From Pseudeuparius sepicola (lineage: Eukaryota > Arthropoda > Insecta > Coleoptera > Anthribidae): a stretch of 64,000 nucleotides of DNA. The notes below the pieces were generated by a model, which saw only the letters and a program-made list of their open reading frames with translations, ran no database searches and had not been told where the DNA came from. The DNA lies in contig OY987304.1 of the NCBI GenBank assembly GCA_963920635.1, positions 33,914,365 to 33,978,364 on the forward strand, given 5' to 3'. Both the position numbers and the translations under genes were made by a program. Each line of letters opens with the position of its first letter. The first letter of the stretch is position 1. Below, in pieces: positions 57,156-64,000 of the stretch.

Positions 57156-58087
57156 TATGAAGCTATTATTTGGTCTGTGCTAGAGGCCATAACATATAAT
57201 AAAAAAACCGTTTTCAGTGTTTGGAGGCAGTTTGTTCAAAAAAATAACAAACCAACATTTTTCAACACTAAGGTTTTATACAGTGTTATTCAAAAGCAAA
57301 TGCCACCCGTAGCACAGTGATATTCTACTCGAAAAATAAAGTGATCCGTGTTTTTTCCTTTTGCTCAAAGCTAGAGCCCTTAAAACTGGCAGCGACGCGG
57401 TGTCCGACTGGGCGGTGCTCCTATAGAAACGTCGAAATGTGACTCTTGTCAGCGTTATCATTTATTCTGGTTGTAACCATTTCTTAGTAACCAGCTAAAT
57501 CTGATATATCACTTCAAAGCCTTCAAGCAGTGTATAGCGATGGCGTTTCATTCCAAAATCCTGAATAAATCAATTAATTACGCCCGAATCGATCTTCTAT
57601 CTCCGGGTCTACGGTGAGGTGTCCGTGGGACGCTCCCCGACCTAGAAATGCCTTTTGTGGCAACGCCGCAGATAAGTCAGCCCCGTATAATGTCTACCGT
57701 GATGGAAACCCCGATAAAGGAGGGTGCAGTGGGACGAGGGGGGAAAGCGGGGGGGGGGCATCGATTGCGGAATATCGGAAGCCGATGCTTGATTAGGCCC
57801 AAAAACGAGGGGGTGGGAACATCAAAGACGCGCTAAGAAAAGAGTGTAATTATGGTCTGTTGTTTTAAGATTTATGACTATAAATAGATTGATGCGTGTT
57901 CTTTATCCGAAAATCCACTTATAAGTAATGGAGGAAGAATTTTATTTCGCGTCTGTACGTCATCCTTAGGTTGGAAGCTTGAATAGCTGAGAGTAAATAG
58001 TATGAGGAAAATACCCTAATATGAGACCAGAATACATTTTGTTCTGTATTTTGTCCTTTAATATATTATAATGCGCAAACTTATATG

Positions 58088-61000
58088 CATGCCAATTCTG
58101 AATACTGCCGCTATATATTATTTACTTTTATGTAGGTAGTTACTACATTTTGCAATAAATAAGCAATGTTTCTTATTCCTGCTAATATTCTATAGGTACC
58201 TACTTTTTCTATCAACCAAATTATTACCTAATTAACATCAATGTAGCATAGGTGTATTTTAAAATTTCACCATCGCTACTTTAGGAAATAATTAGTTAGT
58301 ACCACAGAAAATATACGTATATATTCTGTGGTTAGTACCATAATATGGATATATGGTATAAATAATTTAATGTGACCTATACTCATTTTACGTCCATATA
58401 CGGACGTCCCTCGGATGTATATTTTAAGTACAAACATTTAACGTCCAAATACGGACGTTCCTGGGATGTACATTTTATGTACGAACAATTGACGTCCAAA
58501 AACGGACGTCTTTGGGATGTACATTTTATGTCCTGGACGTTTCGACCAAATATGGACAATATACGGACGTCCCTCGGACATTGTGTGCTATTAGGAAAGA
58601 CGAGAAGCGTGGTTTGCAGCTACCTATTGAAAGTGCAACTAAAAGAAAGATCCCATTTTATGACACTGCAAACTGTAGTATACAGTGTGTCCTCAGATGG
58701 GGTACCGCACTCTTGTAAAGTTTCTTATATTTGATTTTTCGAGAAAAAGTCATTCTTGATAAAAAGTTTTGCTTGTTCTTAAAATAAGATTGGCATGGAA
58801 AAAGTTAACATTACTAAACTTTACAAGAGTGCGGTACCTCATCTGGGGACACACTGTATGTGCGAATAATTTTAATAGGTAATTATTTCATATGGTGTAC
58901 CCCTCCCCGAATTTTTTGAAATTTTGGCTACCCCCATTTTTGAGGTATCCTAACACGTCAAAATACGTAGGTATCTACTATCAAGAAGGAATATCCTTCT
59001 TTAACGATAAGTCTGTATAAAAAGAGATATATAAACCCATTAAGGATATTTAAAATTTGCAATTTGTGCAATAATAAATAAAAAATACGAACAAACTGTC
59101 AAATTCGTAATTTTTTAAAACATTCGGCGTTTTGCGCGGTCATAAGATATTATCCGATTTTGATATTTTTTTGTTAGTCTAGTTTACACCTAAAGCAACT
59201 TTTCCGCGGTATAGCGAATCGAAAATTTAAATTTGAAAATTATCAACCCCCTGTTTCAGTCATGATGTAAAAAATTTTAACCGCACATAGTGGGGGAGGC
59301 CCACTAAAAATGAAAATGCGAAAAAAATTTTTTTGGCGAAGTTTAAAGCGCGGGGAAAATCAACCTTAGCACCAGAGTAGCTCGACGCACCTGATTCCAA
59401 TGAAACATCTGAAATGAGCGATGTTGCCGCATTTCATTGTCAGTGTTCAACCTTATTATTGAAAGTTGTGAAGAAATAATAAATACTTACATTTTAACGG
59501 CAGTAAAGGGGTTTCCAGGCTTTATTTTTCAAATGGCAAGCGTTACAACACTTGAAACACGTTGAGGAAATGTTTAAATCACATTCACAATCACTAGCAT
59601 TTACATGAGAAGATTTCGCAAGTTTCCGCACACACAATAGTATTCCTAGTTCTTAAATTACTCCAGAAAATTAATACCAGTAACACTCAAACTCTAACGG
59701 TGTCTAGGTATATCCGTTATGGAGGGTAGAGGTAAGGTGGACCATCTCTGTATTCTGTATTATAAAATTGTCCGTCAAAACCTTGTTTATGAGACTAGTT
59801 AGCTTTTGCTTATGGCGGAATTTCTATATATTAATAGATTTAGTTGCTTGTGTCGGCCTCTAAGGACCAAATCTAAAACTAACGGAGATCTGATTCACAA
59901 GGCGCCACCTATTATCAAAATCTAAAACTAACGGAGATCTATGATCGGATTCACAAGGCGCCACCTATTATCAAAATCTAAAACTAACGGAGATCTATGA
60001 TCGGATTCACAAGGGCGCCACCTATTATCAAAATCAAAAACCTTAGCGCTTCTTACTCGATCTCGTTTAGAAACCTGTCACGCTACGCAGATCCCATACG
60101 GTGTATATTCGCAGACTTATCGATCGGCAGTGACGTCACTGGAGCCCTCAGCCGGTTTGTTTACTCTTGGCACAGCCGACCAGAGTAATAAAACGGTTGA
60201 AAACGATTTTTTCTATAGTTTTTGTATCGATCGCTGAGTCATCACCGGTCAGCCGAACAACCATGCCTCCCAAGGTCATTATATTCTTCCCTACCTAGGT
60301 CGACGCCTTATATTACAAATGAATTTTAGGTGTTGAAAATAATTACGGAAACAATAATTATAATAAAGTTTATTCAGATATTTACAATTATATACCTAGC
60401 TATACCTTGGTATTGAAAACATTTTAAATAATAAACTGAAATAATCCTCAAGAAAAATTTGCTTGTGCATGCTTTTGTTGATTGAGGATTCCTTCCTCCA
60501 TCGACGAGGCTTTTAACGAGGATAAGATCACAGACCTATACAGGATGTCTATTAAAGGGGAGCCAGTCAAGAATATCTTGATAAATATGCATTTTTGGGT
60601 TTCGGACAACTTTCTTTGAAAGAAAAGATTGCTTTTTTGATGGTCTAACTTTATGCAAAAGCATATTCGAGAATTACGGCCCATACTTTCCGAGATAATT
60701 TTGAAAAACCTTTGTAAAAACCGCCTTGTTTTAAGAGTTACCGAAAAAATTCTTAATGACGTTTGTGGGCAAAACTGACTGCTTTCAGTTTACTTTATTA
60801 GAATTTGGAAAAAGACCACCGTTTATAGCACTAAAAAAACTCAGCTGGCATGCTAGAAAATTTTAAAACTGCCCGAGATAGTTTTACCTTTACTACAGGA
60901 TAAACAATACCTTTACCAATAACTCCTGAGAAATTTCCAAGATTTGCAAAATAGTAGTTATGTTGTGAAATATAGCGTTGATTTCCATCGACGAATGTAG

Positions 61001-64000
61001 GTATACAGGGTGAGTTTTTTTTCGATGCCCACTATGGGGATCTCGGAAACTAGCAGAGCTAGAACAAAGGTTAAATGGGAAAAGAATTGCGGTTTTGAAT
61101 GCTCAATCTAATGCCTCTTTTGAAATTTTAAAAAAGTTCATGGCTCACTAGATATTTTGAAAAGAGTGTTTTTTTGCTATTTTTCATAAGATCTCTGTAG
61201 CTCCGTTATTTCTGATTATACAGAAAAACTCTAGAGACAAAAATTGTAGATAATTTTGGGCTTAATAAGATAATCTAATCCACTTTTTTATGTTGTTTCT
61301 GATTTTTGAGATATGACATAAACTTGTGTTTTTTTTTTAATGTAAATCATAGTTGGCTAAGGCCTTATAAAATCGGCCATTTTTTGAGCTTTCCAAAGAT
61401 ATAATACTCGACATAGTTATTATAAAAAATGAAAGAGCTATGGCTAATTTTCTGATTTTTTTCAGAATTTTCACATAGTCAGCCATGGAATATTTTCATA
61501 ATTACATTCTATTTTATAATTAGACATTCTTCCTAATATTTTGTTTTTAGCTGATATCAAAATGTAACAAAATAAAACAAAAATTAAAAAACTCAAATTC
61601 AAATTATTATTATTTTAAAAGGTCACCTTTTAAAATAGAAAAGGTGTTCAAACAATCTATCATTATTATTTACGCAAATATTGCATCTTTGTAAAATTGA
61701 ATTTGTCGCCTTTCTTAGAGAGCGCCTGTCAATACTGGCAATTGCTTCTAAAACAGCTGCTCTTAATTCAACAATTAATTGTCTCGTACTTTATTTTGTA
61801 CTATTCCCCACAAAAGAAAATCCAAAACAGACAAATTGGGGGATCTGGGCTGCCAGGAAATAGGTATGTTTCTCCCTATCAAACTATTTGGATATAGCTG
61901 ATCTAGGTAATTTCTTACGGGCATATAATTATGTGATGGAGCTCCATCATGATAATTTTTGTTTTATTTTGTTACATTTTGTTACCAATTAAAAATAAAA
62001 TATTTGAAAGTTTTAAGTATGTCTTATTAAAAAATAGAACGTAATTATGAAAATGTGAAAATTAAGAAAAAAATCAGAAAATTAGCCATAGCTATTTTAT
62101 TTGTTATAATAACTATGCAGAGTATTATATTTTTGAAAAGCTCAAAAAATGGCCGATTTGATAAGGCCACAGCCAACTACGATTTACATTTAAAAAAACA
62201 CAAGTCTATGTCATATCTCAAAAATCACAAACAACATACAAAATTGGATTAGGTACATATCTACAATTTTTGTCTCTACAGTTTTTCTGTATAATCAGAA
62301 ATAAAGGAGCTACAGAGATCTGATGAAATAGCAAAAAAAAACACTATTTTCAAAATATCTAGTGAGCCATGAACTTTTTTAAAAATCCAAAAGAGGCATT
62401 AGATTGAGCATTCAAAACTGCAATTCTTCCCCGCAATTCTTTGTTGTAGTTCTGCTAGTTTCCGAGATCCCTATAGTGGGCATCGAAAAAACTCACCCTG
62501 TATATACAGTGTCTGTCAGAAAGTTGGACACAAATGGGAATTTTCTATATTTGAAGTTTCTCAGAAAAAAAAGTATTCTTGATAAAAGTTGGTACTTGTG
62601 CTTAAACTAAAAATATACCCGAAAAATTAACTTGCCATGAAAATTTAAAACCTTTAGCTAAACGTGGAATTTTTAAAGGTGCACGTAGTTTCACCAGTCG
62701 ATTCTAAACACACCGTTAATTGAGGACCATCGACGAACACACGTAGTCTCCCTTTCAATGTCTTGTGTTAAAAAGTGTTGTTCACAGACCTACAACAACC
62801 CGAAGCTTTATAAAAAATATATAAAAAATGTGACATATAACATACCTTGAATGTTTCTTGACTACAAAGTAAGCACTTTTTATGGCTTGCACCCTTGTTT
62901 GTATAAATAAGGCTTGCACCCATTTTGCCCTCAAAACTGGATTCTTAGGAAAGGCAAAAACGGACACTTTTGGATTTGGCCCGGTTAGGTAATTGCCTTT
63001 CCAATTTGGGCGTCGATTGATTCCTTCCTCCATCGACGAATTTGGGACACAACACTTGCATGGCTAGAACCGTTTATTTGCATCGATTCTAAAACCACAA
63101 GAAAACACTCATTTTGATACAACAAAACACATTTTCACTTCCTAACCTCTGTACCTATTTATCGTTTATCTGATGGCTCAAAACACGAAATGTTTTTTAT
63201 ATGCACACACTAATTATCGGACTAGAACACAACCGCACACTATCCACCAAATACAGGTAACAATAATATAAGTGGAAATAAGAAAACGAGAATCACAGCA
63301 CCTAACCTAACCGGCAGCAAAAAGCAAAAATCTTCACCCAACGCAAAAACGACGATGCGCTTGGGCGATCGATACCCGGCCAGCGTACGTATGTACATAA
63401 TTACAGTTTCCTGCCCTGTAAAATTTAACCTTCTTCCATCGTCGCTTTTCTCGAACCGTCGATTGCCGATTCCTTCCTTCATCGACGGCTCGAACCGTGG
63501 TTCGGAATTTGGCGCCACCGTACCGACGCGTCTCGGTGAAATGTAAGGGAACGAGACAGAAATATTTAGTAACAAGTGGGAATGTGACAGACAGACCATA
63601 AGTACATATTTGAAGGTTATAGAAATTCCGCTATAAGCAAAAGCTAACTAAAACCTCCATAAACAAGGGTCAAAAACATTAAATTAGGATAGCGTTGCTG
63701 TTGTCACCGGGTACCAACTTTAAAAAGCGCCAAAAGTTGGTAGTGACATTAGACAAGGAAAAGCCAACATCCGCCTTCTAAAGGCGCCGTTTCCAAAGCA
63801 TCATGTAAATAATATTTTTAAATGATAATAAAATTAATACATCTCTGAAAATTAGTTTGATAGATAGATAGTTAATAAATTAGATATTTTTCCATACCTC
63901 CGAACTATGCTACTTTCCACTCGGCAAACTTCACTTTGTCTACAATCGCTAAGTTCGGGTCATACCCGGTGAGAACACGAGCGCCATTCTGGAGACTTCC
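58088..64000. repeat. 7,276-bp tandem unit, copy 3 (cut by window end)
   Basis: 5,913 bp of a third copy. It reaches unit offset 5,913, before the SINE. The array continues beyond the window, so total copy number is unknown. Confidence 0.95.
61006..62500. mobile_element. Foldback element 5, tandem copy 3
   Basis: Identical to 46454-47948 where compared, with the transposase scrap at about 61597-61952 (minus strand). Confidence 0.88.

Larger units (their letters stand above)
50812..58087. repeat. 7,276-bp tandem unit, copy 2
   Basis: Same content and order as copy 1; sampled stretches and all translated frames are identical. It starts directly after the 24479-type fragment of copy 1. Confidence 0.95.

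Overview
The window looks like repeat-dense, AT-rich insect nuclear DNA, possibly beetle; the order is a guess. The grounds are a Ty3/gypsy retrotransposon, CR1/jockey-type LINE pieces, PIF/Harbinger, FLYWCH-MULE and hAT elements, many Tc1/mariner-like foldback elements ending in CAGGGTG/CACCCTG at TA, and a tRNA-derived SINE. I found no confident host gene, rRNA, tRNA gene or CRISPR array. Almost everything recognisable is a transposable element (TE), mostly broken.

Layout. 1-2726: a dispersed repeat ('family A') split by a hAT element (473-1796), itself split by a MULE-like MITE (1071-1744); target-site duplications (TSDs) are visible for both. 2727-6475: a minus-strand LINE with intact ORF1 and decayed ORF2. 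6476-7406: a truncated foldback. 9723-11214: a Harbinger deletion derivative. 11950-13763: a MULE with an 8-bp TSD and a decayed FLYWCH/transposase gene. 15550-16015: a LINE reverse transcriptase (RT) scrap. 16655-23313: a gypsy retrotransposon on the minus strand. 24479-25421: a TA-flanked TIR element rich in CTAATATGAGAC. 26274-35031: a cluster of long-armed foldbacks, two carrying only C-terminal transposase scraps. 37209-39230: tandem and inverted repeats. 41954-44043: an element with minisatellite-like ends. 43536-64000: a head-to-tail array of a 7,276-bp unit (two full copies and 5,913 bp of a third), apparently identical, built from TE pieces.

The most interesting object is the gypsy element. 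Its gag, protease-RT-RNase H and integrase parts are readable, and the integrase frame runs without a stop into a C-terminal macrodomain of the TARG1/OARD1 (ADP-ribosyl hydrolase) type, with the expected catalytic Lys and Asp in place. An env-like start follows but is cut off, and only 31 bp of the 3' LTR remain, although a 4-bp TSD still flanks the element. A second frame break separates RNase H from integrase. This copy is therefore dead or nearly so, but it points to a family that captured an ADP-ribose-processing domain.
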